Shown piece by piece: positions 39,901 through 50,074 of a DNA stretch of 64,000 bases. The translations under genes and the position numbers were made by a program. The notes beneath the pieces are model-generated. The model was not told where the DNA came from and did not search any database. It saw only the letters and a program-made list of their open reading frames with translations. Position 1 is the first letter of the stretch. Every line of letters starts with the position of its first letter. This stretch comes from Apostichopus japonicus (lineage: Eukaryota; Echinodermata; Holothuroidea; Aspidochirotida; Stichopodidae), in NCBI RefSeq assembly GCF_037975245.1, contig NC_092569.1:221001-285000 (forward strand), written 5' to 3'.

Positions 39901-42900
39901 CAGTATGCAAGATACCCCTCCCTCCTCCTCCTCCTCCTTCTCTTGTGATCTCTTGATACAGTATGCAAGATACCCCTCCCTCCTCCTCCTCCTCCTCCTC
40001 CTCCTCCTTCTCTTGTGATCTCTTGATACAGTATGCAAGATACCCCTCCCTCCTCCTCCTCTTTCTCTTGTGATCTCTTGATACAGTATGCAAGATACCC
40101 CTGCCTCCTCCTCCTCCTTCTCTCGCGATCTCTTGATACAGTATGCAAGATACCCCTCCCTCCTCCTCCTCCTCCTCCTCCTCCTCCTCCTCCTCCTCCT
40201 CCTCCTCCTCCTCCTCCTCCTCTTGTGATCTCTTGATACAGTATGCAAGATACCCCTCCCTCCTTTTGTGATCTCTTGATACAGTATGCAAGATACCCCT
40301 CCCTCCTCCTCCTCCTCCTCCTCCTTCTCCTCCTCCTCCTCCTCCTCCTCCTCCTTCTCTTGTGATCTCTTGATACAGTATGCAAGATACCCCTCCCTCC
40401 TCCTCCTCCATCTGTTGTGATCTCTTGATACAGTATGCAAGATACCCCTCCCTCCTCCTCCTCCTCCTCCTCCTCCTCTTGTGATCTCTTGATACAGTAT
40501 GCAAGATACCCCTCCCTCCTCCTCCTCCTTCTCTTGTGATCTCTTGATACAGTATGCAAGATACCCCTCCCTCCTCCTCCTTCTCTTGTGATCTCTTGAT
40601 ACAGTATGCAAGATACCCCTCCCTCCTCCTCCTCCTCCTCCTCCTCCTCCTCCTCCTCCTCCTCCTCCTCTTGTGATCTCTTGATACAGTATGCAAGATA
40701 CCCCTCCCTCCTCCTCCTCCTCCTCCTTCTCTTGTGATCTCTTGATACAGTATGCAAGATACCCCTCCCTCCTTCTCCTCCTTCTCTTGTGATCTCTTGA
40801 TACAGTATGCAAGATACCCCTCCCTCCTCCTCCTCCTTCTCTTGTGATCTCTTGATACAGTATGCAAGATACCCCTCCCTCCTTCTCCTCCTTCTCTTGT
40901 GATCTCTTGATACAGTATGCAAGATACCCCTCCCTCCTCCTCCTCCTTCTCTTGTGATCTCTTGATACAGTATGCAAGATACCCCTCCCTCCTTCTCCTC
41001 CTTCTCTTGTGATCTCTTGATACAGTATGCAAGATACCCCTCCCTCCTCCTCCTTCTCTTGTGATCTCTTGATACAGTATGCAAGATACCCCTCCCTCCT
41101 TCTCCTCCTTCTCTTGTGATCTCTTGATACAGTATGCAAGATACCCCTCCCTCCTCCTCCTCCTCCTCCTCCTCCTCCTCCTCCTCCTCCTCCTCCTCCT
41201 CCTCCTCCTCCTCTTGTGATCTCTTGATACAGTATGCAAGATACCCCTCCCTCCTTCTCCTCCTTCTCTTGTGATCTCTTGATACAGTATGCAAGATACC
41301 CCTCCTCCTCCTCCTTCTCTTGTGATCTCTTGATACAGTATGCAAGATACCCCTCCCTCCTCCTCCTCCTCCTCCTTCTCCTCCTTCTCTTGTGATCTCT
41401 TGATACAGTATGCAAGATACCCCTCCCTCCTCCTCCTCTTCCTCTCTCTCTTTCTCTCTCACAGCAAAGTAATAGTTGTACAGAGATCAACACTAATGAG
41501 GGGCTCAGTTGGAAGAGCACATGACTTGTAATTGTCTCATTAAAATCCAATTTTAACTGAAGTTTCTTTCCTCCATAGTTGAATAACATTTCATAAAACA
41601 AATCGCAAATCTGTAAAGGAAACACCTTTGTGATGTAGTCCAGGTTGCATGAAGGAATATGTTTGGTAGTTTCTCATATTCTAGAAATAATTCTTATCTC
41701 TCTTTATTCTTTCTTTGCAGACAATTTGGTTTCTTGCCAGTCATGTTTGAGGCCAGTTCTTTGCAACTTTTTAAGCTTGGACGGATTGAACACCTTAGAA
41801 CAGTGACAGAAGAATCTGTGGACTTTATAAAGACATTCACAGATAAAGACTTAAAGGTTAGCTGTTCTGAGGATATCATCTACTCATTGAGCATGAAAGT
41901 AGTTTTGAGAAGTTACCGTATAGAGAAAATCTGTCATTATCTCCTCAATTACAGCTGTTACCTGATAGCTTGTAAATGGAAAACACCTTTGCATATCGTT
42001 GCTTCAATACTGTCTGATAACATATACTTTTCATTTGGTTTATTGTCTTGACTGTTTGTGATAAGATTGTCTTTCATACTGTTCTTGAAAGATTACATTT
42101 GCAAAAAGGTAGTGTTACTTTAACAGGATTAGAATGCAGGGAGAGAAACGCCCTAACATTGAACCACTTTTCCGATCATCTGTTGTGTTTTGGAATGCTG
42201 GTATAAATTGAAGAAAAGTGAAACAACAAAGAATTGTCTATGATTAAACTATTTAAAGTTCAAACTTACACATTCTTTTAAGTATAGGTCTTTATTTATA
42301 AATCTTAACCATCGGATATAGTTTACTAGCTCTGGAGAAATAAGATGAATATACGTATATATATTTTACATGCTACTGTATACTGGTTTTACACAAACTG
42401 ATTCTATACATTAACAGCGATGGAGATTTGCTTCTTTGGCATACTGTGTATGAATTAAGAGTCTTTTAATACCAACAGTTGCACATCGCCTGTGAATGGA
42501 AAGATGTCATCTGCTTAAGAAAACATTATGAACTCCACAGACAATTGCTTCAATCTGTCATTATGTCTGCTGTTTGCCTCAATCTGTCATTATGTCTGCT
42601 CTTTACCTCAATCTGTCATTATGTCTGCTCTTTACCTCAATCTGTCATTGTGTCTGTTCTTTGCCTCAATCTGTCATGATGTCTGCTCTTTGCCTCAATC
42701 TGTCATGTCTGTTCATTGCCTCAATCTGTCATTATGTCTGCTCTTTGTCTCAATCTGTCATGATGTCTGCTCTTTGCCTCAATCTGTCATTATGTCTGCT
42801 CTTAGCTTCAGTCTGTCATTATGTCTGCTCTTTGTCTCAATCTGTCATTATGTCTGCTCTTTGTCTCAGTCTGTCATTATGTCTGCTCTTTGTCTCAATC

Positions 42901-45900
42901 TGTCATTATGTCTGCTCTTTGTCTCAATCTGTCATTATGTCTGCTCTTTGCCTCAATCTGTCATTATGTCTGCTCTTTGCCTCAATCTGTCATTATGTCT
43001 GCTCTTTGCCTCAATCTGTCATTATGTCTGCTCTTAGCTTCAGTCTGTCATGATGTCTGCTCTTTGCCTCAATCTCTCATGATGTCTGCTCTTTGTCTCA
43101 ATCTGTCATTATGTCTGCTCTTTACCTTAATCTGTCATTATGTCTGCTCTTTGCCTCAATCTCTCATGATGTCTGCTCTTTGCCTCAGTCTGTCATTATG
43201 TCGGTTCTTTGCCTCAATCTGTCATGATGTCTGCTCTTTGTCTCAATCTGTCATTATGTCTGCTCTTTACCTCAATCTGTCATTATGTCTGCTCTTTGTC
43301 TCAATCTGTCATTATGTCTGCTCTTTGCCTCAATCTCTCATGTCTGCTCTTTGTCTCAATCTGTCATTATGTCTGCTCTTTACCTCAATCTGTCATTATG
43401 TCTGCTCTTTACCTCAATCTGTCATTATGTCTGTTCATTGCCTCAATCTGTCATTGTGTCTGCTCTTTGTCTCAATCTGTCATTATGTCTGCTCTTTGCT
43501 TCAATCTGTCATGTCTGTTCATTGCCTCAATCTGTCATTATGTCTGTTCATTGCCTCAATCTGTCATGATGTCTGCTCTTTGTCTCAATCTGTCATTATG
43601 TCTGCTCTTTACCTCAATCTGTCATGATGTCTGCTCTTTGTGTCAATCTGTCATTGTGTCTGCTCTTTGCCTCAATCTGTCATTGTGTCTGTTCATTGCC
43701 TCAATCTGTCATGATGTCTGCTCTTTGTCTCAATCTGTCATTATGTCTGCTCTTTACCTCAATGTGTCATTATGTCTGCTCTTTACCTCAATCTGTCATT
43801 ATGTCTGTTCATTGCCTCAATCTGTCATTATGTCTGCTCTTTGTCTCAATCTGTCATTATGTCTGCTCTTTGCCTCAATCTGTCATTGTGTCTGTTCATT
43901 GCCTCAATCTGTCATTATGTCTGCTCTTTGCCTCAATCTGTCATTATGTCTGCTCTTTGTCTCAATCTGTCATTATGTCTGCTCTTTGCTTCAATCTGTC
44001 ATTATGTCTGCTCTTTGTCTCAATCTGTCATGTCTGCTCTTTGTCTTAATCTGTCATTGTGTCTGCTCTTTGCTTCAGTCTGTCATTATGTCTGCTCTTT
44101 ACCTCAATCTGTCATTATGTCTGTTCATTGCCTCAATCTGTCATTGTGTCTGCTCTTTGTCTCAATCTGTCATTATGTCTGCTCTTTGCTTCAATCTGTC
44201 ATGTCTGTTCATTGCCTCAATCTGTCATTATGTCTGCTCTTTGCTTCAATCTGTCATGTCTGTTCATTGCCTCAATCTGTCATTATGTCTGCTCTTTACC
44301 TCAATCTGTCATGTCTGCTCTTTGTCTCAATCTGTCATGTCTGCTCTTTGCCTCAATAAGTCATTATGTCTGCTCTTTACCTCAATCTGTCATTATGTCT
44401 GCTCTTTACCTCAATCTGTCATTATGTCTGCTCTTTGTCTCAATCTGTCATTATGTCTGTTCATTGCCTCAATCTGTCATTATGTCTGTTCATTGCCTCA
44501 ATCTGTCATTATGTCTGCTCTTTGTCTCAATCTGTCATTATGTCTGCTCTTTGCCTCAATCTGTCATTGTGTCTGTTCATTGCCTCAATCTGTCATTATG
44601 TCTGCTCTTTGCCTCAATCTGTCATTATGTCTGCTCTTTGTCTCAGTCTGTCATTATGTCTGCTCTTTGTCTCAATCTGTCATGTCTGTTCATTGCCTCA
44701 ATCTGTCATTATGTCTGCTCTTTACCTCAATCTGTCATTATGTCTGCTCTTTACCTCAATCTGTCATTATGTCTGCTCTTTGCCCTAATCTGTCATTATG
44801 TCTGTTCATTGCCTCAATCTGTCATTGTGTCTGTTCATTGCCTCAATCTGTCATGATGTCTGCTCTTTGTCTCAATCTGTCATTATGTCTGCTCTTTACC
44901 TCAATCTGTCATTATGTCTGCTCTTTACCTCAATCTGTCATTATGTCTGTTCATTGCCTCAATCTGTCATTATGTCTGCTCTTTGTCTCAATCTGTCATT
45001 ATGTCTGCTCTTTGCCTCAATCTGTCATTGTGTCTGTTCATTGCCTCAATCTGTCATTATGTCTGCTCTTTACCTCAATCTGTCATTATGTCTGCTCTTT
45101 ACCTCAATCTGTCATTATGTCTGCTCTTTACCTCAATCTGTCATTATGTCTGTTCATTGCCTCAATCTGTCATTATGTCTGCTCTTTGTCTCAATCTGTC
45201 ATTATGTCTGCTCTTTGCCTCAATCTGTCATTGTGTCTGTTCATTGCCTCAATCTGTCATTATGTCTGCTCTTTACCTCAATCTGTCATTATGTCTGCTC
45301 TTTACCTCAATCTGTCATTATGTCTGTTCATTGCCTCAATCTGTCATTGTGTCTTCTCTTTGTCTCAATCTGTCATTATGTCTGCTCTTTGCTTCAATCT
45401 GTCATGTCTGTTCATTGCCTCAATCTGTCATTATGTCTGCTCTTTACCTCAATCTGTCATTATGTCTGCTCTTTACCTCAATCTGTCACTGTGTCTGTTC
45501 ATTGCCTCAATCTGTCATTATGTCTGCTCTTTGTCTCAGTCTGTCATTATGTCTGCTCTTTGCTTCAATCTGTCATTATGTCTGCTCTTTGTATCAATCT
45601 GTCATGTCTGCTCTTTGTCTCAATCTGTCATTGTGTCTGCTCTTTGCTTCAGTCTGTCATTATGTCTGCTCTTTACCTCAATCTGTCATTATGTCTGCTC
45701 TTTACCACAATCTGTCATTATGTCTGCTCTTTGCCTCAATCTGTCATGATGTCTGCTCTTTGCCTCAATCTCTCATGATGTCTGCTCTTTGTCTCAATCT
45801 GTCATTATGTCTGCTCTTTACCTCAATCTGTCATTATGTCTGCTCTTTACCTCAATCTGTCATTATGTCTGCTCTTTGCTTCAATCTGTCATGTCTGTTC

Positions 45901-48900
45901 ATTGCCTCAATCTGTCATTGTGTCTGTTCATTGCCTCAATCTGTCATTATGTCTGCTCTTTGTGTCAATCTGTCATTATGTCTGCTCTTTGTCTGAATCT
46001 GTCATTATGTCTGCTCTTTACCTCAGTCTGTCATTATGTCTGCTCTTTGCCTCAATCTGTCATGTCTGCTCTTTGTCTCAATCTGTCATTGTGTCTGCTC
46101 TTTGTCTCAGTCTGTCATTATGTCTGCTCTTTGTCTCAATCTGTCATTATGTCTGCTCTTTGTCTCAATCTGTCATTATGTCTGCTCTTTGTCTCAATCT
46201 GTCATGTCTGCTCTTTGTCTCAATCTGTAATTGTGTCTGCACTTTACCTCAATCTGTCATTATGTCTGCTCTTTGCCTCAGTCTGTCATTATGTCTGCTC
46301 TTTGTCTCAGTCTGTTGTTATGTCTGCTCTTTGTCTCAATCTGTCATTATGTCTGCTCTTTGTCTCAATCTGTCATTACGTCTGCTCTTTGCCTCAATCT
46401 GTCATTATGTCTGCTCTTTGCCTCAGTCGGTCATTATGTCTGCTCTTTGTCTCAGTCTGTTGTTATGTAATCTTTCATTACCTACTGTGTACTTCTCATG
46501 CACCAAGTTGCCTATTTGTGTGTTCTACATATTTTTAAATGTCTATAAATAGCAAGGGTATTTCCCTTTTTCTCACTGTCAGTCATCAGCCAAATTATCC
46601 AAGTTACAGAAAGCCATAAAAGTCCACATGAAATGTAATAAAGAAGCCAAGTTTGGTCAGGGTATGGAGAGACATCTCTTTGGCCTTCAGAAAATTGCAG
46701 AAGAGTACAAAATTGATGCCAGCAAATTTTTTGGTGATCCATCCTGGAAAAGAAGTAGCCATGTCCATATAAGAACATCCAATGTAAGTGTTAATAAAGG
46801 GATATTTAGTAATATATTGCAATATATTGCCATATTGTAATATATTTTCCTGAGTTTTCTGAATATTTCGCTTTCTCACGTCCTGTTTTCAGATCAAATT
46901 CTTTGACCATTAGGCCTGCAAATCCACAAGGTGTTACTTCACACTCTTCCGTGTTACAGTAGGTATTGGACTGGTAGCTTAAGATAGAGCTTGGTTGACT
47001 GTTCTACGTCCTGGGGATTGATTATGTGGTATTCTAGGAAGATCAATAAATGGTATGACGTACATGGTGAAAAGTCCCTCTGTTTGAGGTAAAGGGTAAG
47101 GAGTCCAAGGATGGTGGTATTCTAGGTCTAGGAAGATCAATAAATGGTATGACGTACATGGTGGAGAGTCCCTCTGTTTGAGGTAAAGGGTAAGGAGTGC
47201 AAGGATGGTGGTATTCTAGGAAGATCAATAAATGGTATCACATACATGGTGGAGAGTCCCTCTGTTTGAGGTAAAGGGTAAGGAGTGCAAGGATGGTGGT
47301 ATTCTAGGAAGATCAATAAATGGTATGACGTACATGGTGAAGAGTCCCTCTGTTTGAGGTAAAGGGTAAGGAGTGCAAGGATGGTGGTATTCTAGGAAGA
47401 TCAATAAATGGTATGACGTACATGGTGAAGAGTCCCTCTGTTTGAGGTAAAGGGTAAGGAGTGCAAGGATGGTGTTATTCTAGGAAGATCAATAAATGGT
47501 ATGACGTACATGGTGGAGAGTCCCTCTGTTTGAGGTAAAGGGTAAGGAGTGCAAGGATGGTGGTATTCTAGGAAGATCAATAAATGGTATGACGTACATG
47601 GTGGAGAGTCCCTCTGTTTGAGGTAAAGGGTAAGGAGTGCAAGGATGGTGGTATTCTAGGAAGATCAATAAATGGTATGACGTACATGGTGGAGAGTCCC
47701 TCTGTTTGAGGTAAAGGGTAAGGAGTGCAAGGATGGTGGTATTCTAGGAAGATCAATAAATGGTATGACGTACATGGTGAAGAGTCCCTCTGTTTGAGGT
47801 AAAGGGTAAGGAGTGCAAGGATGGTGGTATTCTAGGAAGATCAATAAATGGTATGACGTACATGGTGAAGAGTCCCTCTGTTTGAGGTAAAGGGTTAGGA
47901 GTGCAAGGATGGTGTTATTCTAGGAATATGAATAAATGGTATCAGGTACATGGTGAAGAGTCCCTCTGTTTGAGGTAAAGGGTTAGGAGTGCAAGGATGG
48001 TGTTATTCTAGGAAGATCAATAAATGGTTTCACGTACATGGTGAAGAGTCCCCCTGTTTGAGGTAAAGGGTAAGGAGTCCAAGGATGGTGGTATTCTAGG
48101 AATATCAATAAATGGTATCACGTACATGGTGGAGAGTCCCTCTGTTTGAGGTAAAGGGTAAGGAGTCCAAGGATGGTGGTATCCTAGGAAGATCAATAAA
48201 TGGTATCACGTACATGGTGGAGAGTCCCTCTGTTTGAGGTAAAGGGTAAGGAGTCCAAGGATGGTGGTATCCTAGGTCTAGGAAGATCAATAAATGGTAT
48301 CAGGTACATGGTGGAGAGTCCCTCTGTTTGAGGTAAAGGGTTAGGAGTGCAAGGATGGTGTTATTCTAGGAAGATTAATAAATGGTATGACGTACATGGT
48401 GGAGAGTCCCTCTGTTTGAGGTAAAGGGTTAGGAGTGCAAGGATGGTGTTATTCTAGGAAGATCAATAAATGGTATCACGTACTGTACATGGTGAAGAGT
48501 CCCCCTGTTTGAGGTAAAGGGTAAGGAGTGCAAGGATAGTGTTATTCTAGGAAGATCAATAAATGGTATGACGTACATGGTGGAGAGTCCCTCTGTTTGA
48601 GGTAAAGGGTAAGGAGTGCAAGGATGGTGGTATTCTAGGAAGATCAATAAATGGTATGACGTACATGGTGAAGAGTCCCTCTGTTTGAGGTAAAGGTTAT
48701 GGAGTGCAAGGATGGTAAATTCACAAGAACTTTCTGTTTTTGTACTTCCTCCTAAAAGAATCATTCAGTTTTAGGTCGACATTAATTAGGAGTGAAAGAA
48801 TGGTAAATTCACAAGAGTCTTCTGTTGTGTTATTATTTGTTATTTAAGGGCTGCTTGATTTTGTGGCGAGTTAAAGGGTTAGTAATAAGTTGCCATGATG

Positions 48901-49343
48901 GAAAGTTCTCTTCTGCTACATGATATATTTTAACTGTTGGAGAAGAGTTGTTCTGAAAGAAAGATAAGAGATGAATGGTATGACATGCATGGCAAAGAGT
49001 TGTTCTGTGTTTAGTAAAGGTTAAGGAGTACGACAATGGTAAATTCACAAGATAAAAAAAAAACACAAATCACTGACATGCTTATTCCTTGATGTGCACG
49101 AAATATATTTACAGGTCTATTCTATTTGCTTCACAGATTCCTGGCAACTTGATTCGTACCACATTTCTTCCAGGGATTCCCCAGTCGCAGTCCTTTTGTA
49201 TGTGGTATTCAGTAAGAGATGACCACATACAATTCACATTGTCTACAACTGACGATAAATCAGTCTTAGATGTGAGAAGCTTCTTGGAGTGTCTGTACAG
49301 CAACATGAGAGAAATGCAATTGTTAGCTGAAACAGAGATATGA
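21922..49343 (+). CDS. CRAT: Carnitine O-acetyltransferase-like enzyme (13 exons)
   Basis: Family role: transfers acetyl or short acyl groups between CoA and carnitine, in mitochondria or peroxisomes. Coding exons: 21922-21951, 25857-26057, 26288-26374, 30413-30582, 32950-33118, 34727-34898, 36044-36222, 37089-37189, 37583-37705, 38948-39070, 41721-41856, 46583-46783, 49137-49343. All junctions are GT-AG and in phase, giving 632 residues (human CRAT 626, from memory). Motifs: LPTFPVPPLKQTL near residue 40, PLCMDQYY (175-182), GGGSKLNSGNRWFDK (319-333), GDHTLADG with catalytic His351, FGKKLLKSK (CoA side), ERHLFGL (Arg527). The basic N terminus (R, H, K rich) may be a mitochondrial presequence. 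The C terminus AETEI lacks a peroxisomal AKL. Oddities: FEAS and GRIE replace the usual YEAS and GRTE, RTS replaces STS, and DGYG is absent. The first exon is the least certain; its ATG follows a 5' UTR acceptor at 21899. Confidence 0.9.
22119..22684. repeat. 40-bp minisatellite, about 14 copies (CRAT intron 1)
   Basis: The unit is ATGTAATGCATGACAAGGGT followed by ATCATAGATCCTAGTATATC. Copies are nearly identical, differing mainly by CAAG versus CTAG. Such homogeneity implies recent expansion. Confidence 0.95.
22842..25655. repeat. 52/49-bp minisatellite, about 55 copies (CRAT intron 1)
   Basis: The unit includes TCATCATGCATAATGTGTTA and AGTACCAGATACCTAATCTA ending CTAGCAGCTGC. Variants lack GCT, or replace the middle by a short ACAAGTAGCTGC form, and these variants recur in blocks (for example 23360-23760 and 24360-24540), so there is higher-order structure. 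The array ends about 200 bp before exon 2. Confidence 0.95.
26609..27257 (+). mobile_element. hAT-like element, copy A, in CRAT intron 3
   Basis: The terminal inverted repeats are CAAGGGCGGCGGAA and TTCCGCCGCCCTTG. The 8-bp target duplication GTGTGAGT is perfect (26601-26608 and 27258-27265). Both arms match copy B (33351-34115), which lies in the opposite orientation. The middle is different: it holds a hairpin module (26741-26840) and a second type of right end (CTACGCCCCTG, ending 26876), so the element is composite. There is no transposase. Confidence 0.9.
26741..26840 (+). repeat. Subterminal hairpin module, copy 2
   Basis: Runs from CACTCGGGAAGGGCCG to 'gctcagatagt' and shares GCGCCAACCGATGGTGGCGC with copy 1. 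It is followed after 36 bp by an internal right-end-like sequence ending CTACGCCCCTG at 26876. Confidence 0.85.
27733..28559. mobile_element. hAT-like element with multiple TTCGCCCAAC motifs
   Basis: The left arm repeats ATTTCGCCCAAC four to five times. The right arm has the same motif inverted (GGGCGAAATGG). Termini share TGGTCACTTCGCCCAAC. The 8-bp duplication TAGGGGAA (27725-27732 and 28560-28567) is perfect and is part of the 65-bp minisatellite unit, so the element landed inside that array. No coding capacity is seen. Confidence 0.85.
28560..30309. repeat. 65-bp minisatellite, about 27 copies (CRAT intron 3)
   Basis: The unit contains GGGGAACAGGTAAACACTTC and 'ttaggtgatatcctattaaaa'. 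Two end types alternate: type A 'cgccaaggagtataggg' and type B 'ggctaaagagtacatgg'. A left-over fragment of a unit (about 27708-27732) lies on the far side of the transposon. The array stops 12 bp before a decoy copy of the exon-4 acceptor. Confidence 0.95.
30310..30344 (+). repeat. Partial duplicate of CRAT exon 4 acceptor and first codons
   Basis: TGTTTGTAG followed by TGCTATGACTGGTGGACAAA and GTACTTC duplicates the true exon-4 start (acceptor AG at 30411-30412). The shift is 91 bp, after which the sequences diverge. The decoy acceptor ends at 30321. Reading on from it in the gene's frame meets a TGA before the real exon. Confidence 0.9.
30724..30790 (-). repeat. Dispersed SINE-like body, minus orientation
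   Basis: Read on the minus strand, this carries GCAGCGATGATCGGCGGTTA followed by AATTTGCGATACTTCCCTTA, closely matching 32480-32524 on the plus strand. It lies in CRAT intron 4. Limits are approximate. Confidence 0.6.
32345..32531 (+). repeat. tRNA-like SINE, plus orientation (CRAT intron 4)
   Basis: The head has a degenerate A-box-like stretch (GGTCTCGTAGTCAGGGCATG) and a B-box-like GTGCGTTCAAGCGTG. The body (CAGCGATGATCGTTGGTTAA) is shared with 30724-30790. This fits a tRNA-derived SINE, but the tail and target duplication are not clear, and I cannot name the family. Confidence 0.5.
33351..34115 (-). mobile_element. hAT-like element, copy B, in CRAT intron 5
   Basis: The ends are CAAGGGCGGCGGAA and TTCCGCCGCCCTTG, with a perfect 8-bp target duplication TGACTGGC (33343-33350 and 34116-34123). 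It matches both arms of copy A (26609-27257) in reverse orientation. The interior holds unrelated sequence, including a GCGCGCGAAGCGCGC hairpin near 33864 and another right-end-like word (CTCCTACGCCTG near 33940), so it too is composite. Confidence 0.9.
38500..38900 (+). repeat. Old dispersed repeat rich in AGGTCA words
   Basis: Repeated 'aggtcaaaggtc', 'ggtcagtgaaggtcaaag' and 'gaggtca' words lie in CRAT intron 9. Similar text occurs at 51700-52160, 54050-54320 and 63230-63680, with shared phrases such as 'ggtcatttgaggtcagcaga'. It is a diverged dispersed repeat family. A perfect AGGTCAAAGGTCA is at 38746-38758. Confidence 0.55.
39609..41445. repeat. Compound minisatellite with variable (CTC)n tracts (CRAT intron 10)
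   Basis: GATCTCTTGATACAGTATGC plus AAGATACCCCTCC alternates with (CTC)n runs of very different length, the longest near 40156-40222, 40635-40670 and 41150-41212. About 30 copies. The plus (transcript) strand is pyrimidine-rich, and mirror-symmetric tracts of this kind can form triplex DNA. Minus-strand ORFs rich in Arg, Glu or Gly runs are artefacts. It ends about 275 bp before exon 11. Confidence 0.95.
41493..41555 (+). other. Decayed tRNA-like relic
   Basis: GGCTCAGTTGGAAGAGCACA resembles a tRNA D arm with A box, followed by an anticodon-like loop (CTTGTAA). The B box (CATTAAAATCC) is degenerate and the acceptor stem does not pair, so this is a tRNA pseudogene or SINE head, not a working tRNA. 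Confidence 0.35.
42546..46468. repeat. 29-bp minisatellite, about 135 copies (CRAT intron 11)
   Basis: The unit reads TGTCATTATGTCTGCTCTTT followed by GCCTCAATC. Variants: TACC, GTCTC, GCTTC, TTCATTGCC, and shortened units lacking ATTATG. It is pyrimidine-rich on the transcript strand and ends about 115 bp before the exon-12 acceptor. Three units (87 bp) keep one frame, giving open frames up to 846 codons that are not genes. Confidence 0.96.
47026..48716. repeat. 88-bp minisatellite, about 19 copies (CRAT intron 12)
   Basis: The unit contains ATTCTAGGAAGATCAATAAA, 'ggtatgacgtacatggtg' and 'gagtccctctgtttgaggtaaaggg'. Some units carry an extra TCTAGG. It is more degenerate towards the right end. 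Partial echoes ('gaatggtaaattcacaag', 'ggtatgacatgcatggcaaagag') continue to about 49050, close to exon 13. Confidence 0.93.
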
Positions 49344-49473
49344 AATTATTACTTTCTTTATCTTTGTTTAATCAAGCAATATAGATGTTCTTAGACTTCT
49401 AAGCTTGGTGTGTGTTGAGTGCTCTTGATTTTGTCAAATTTATATTGTTGTTCAAGACATTTTCATGCTCTAA

Positions 49474-49479
49474 AATAAA
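49474..49479 (+). terminator. Probable polyadenylation signal of the CRAT-like gene
   Basis: AATAAA lies about 130 nt after the stop codon (49341-49343), followed by T/G-rich sequence (TGTCTGTGATTG). This would give a short 3' UTR that ends before the 100-bp array. Confidence 0.6.
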
Positions 49480-49565
49480 TGTCTGTGATTGTAAAAGATT
49501 CTTGGTGCCTTTTCAGCAAAGTTTCCCAAGATGGAGCCTTTAAGCATGTGATCATGACAGCTTTA

Positions 49566-50074
49566 CATTAAGTGAAATATAAATATTACAAGTCCATTAA
49601 TGACTAGGTATAATGTTAGTTAAAGTAATCAACTAGTGTAGGAACAACTATGTACTACACATGATCCCAATAGATAAGTGAAATATTACAAGTCCATTAG
49701 TGACTAGGTATAATGTTAGTTAAAGTAATCAACTAGTGTAGGAACAACTATGTACTACACATGATCCCAATAGATAAGTGAAATATTACAAGTCCATTAG
49801 TGACTAGGTATAATGTTAGTTAAAGTAATCAACTAGTGTAGGAACAACTATGTACTACACATGATCTCAATAGATAAGTGAAATATTACAAGTCCATTAG
49901 TGACTAGGTATAATGTTAGTTAAAGTAATCAACTAGTGTAGGAACAACTACGTACTACACATGATCTCAATAGATAAGTGAAATATTACAAGTCCATTAA
50001 TGACTAGGTATAATGTTAGTTAATGTAATCAACTAGTGTAGGAACAACTATGTACTACACATGATCTCAATAGA
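49566..50074. repeat. 100-bp tandem repeat, 5 copies
   Basis: The unit contains AAATATTACAAGTCCATTAG and 'taatgttagttaaagtaatc'. Units are nearly identical, differing by single bases (aagtgaaatata in the first; cgtactac in the fourth). It lies just downstream of the CRAT-like gene. Confidence 0.95.

Noticed and set aside
41493-41555. Functional tRNA gene
   Set aside because: The D arm looks good, but the B box is degenerate and the acceptor stem does not pair.
39572-41625. Arg/Glu/Gly-rich ORFs up to 681 codons on the minus strand
   Set aside because: They are translations of (CTC)n tracts and a repeat unit, in an intron of a gene on the opposite strand.
42528-46552. Cys/Leu/Ser-rich ORFs up to 846 codons resembling membrane proteins
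   Set aside because: They come from the 29-bp array; the same text is read in all three frames.
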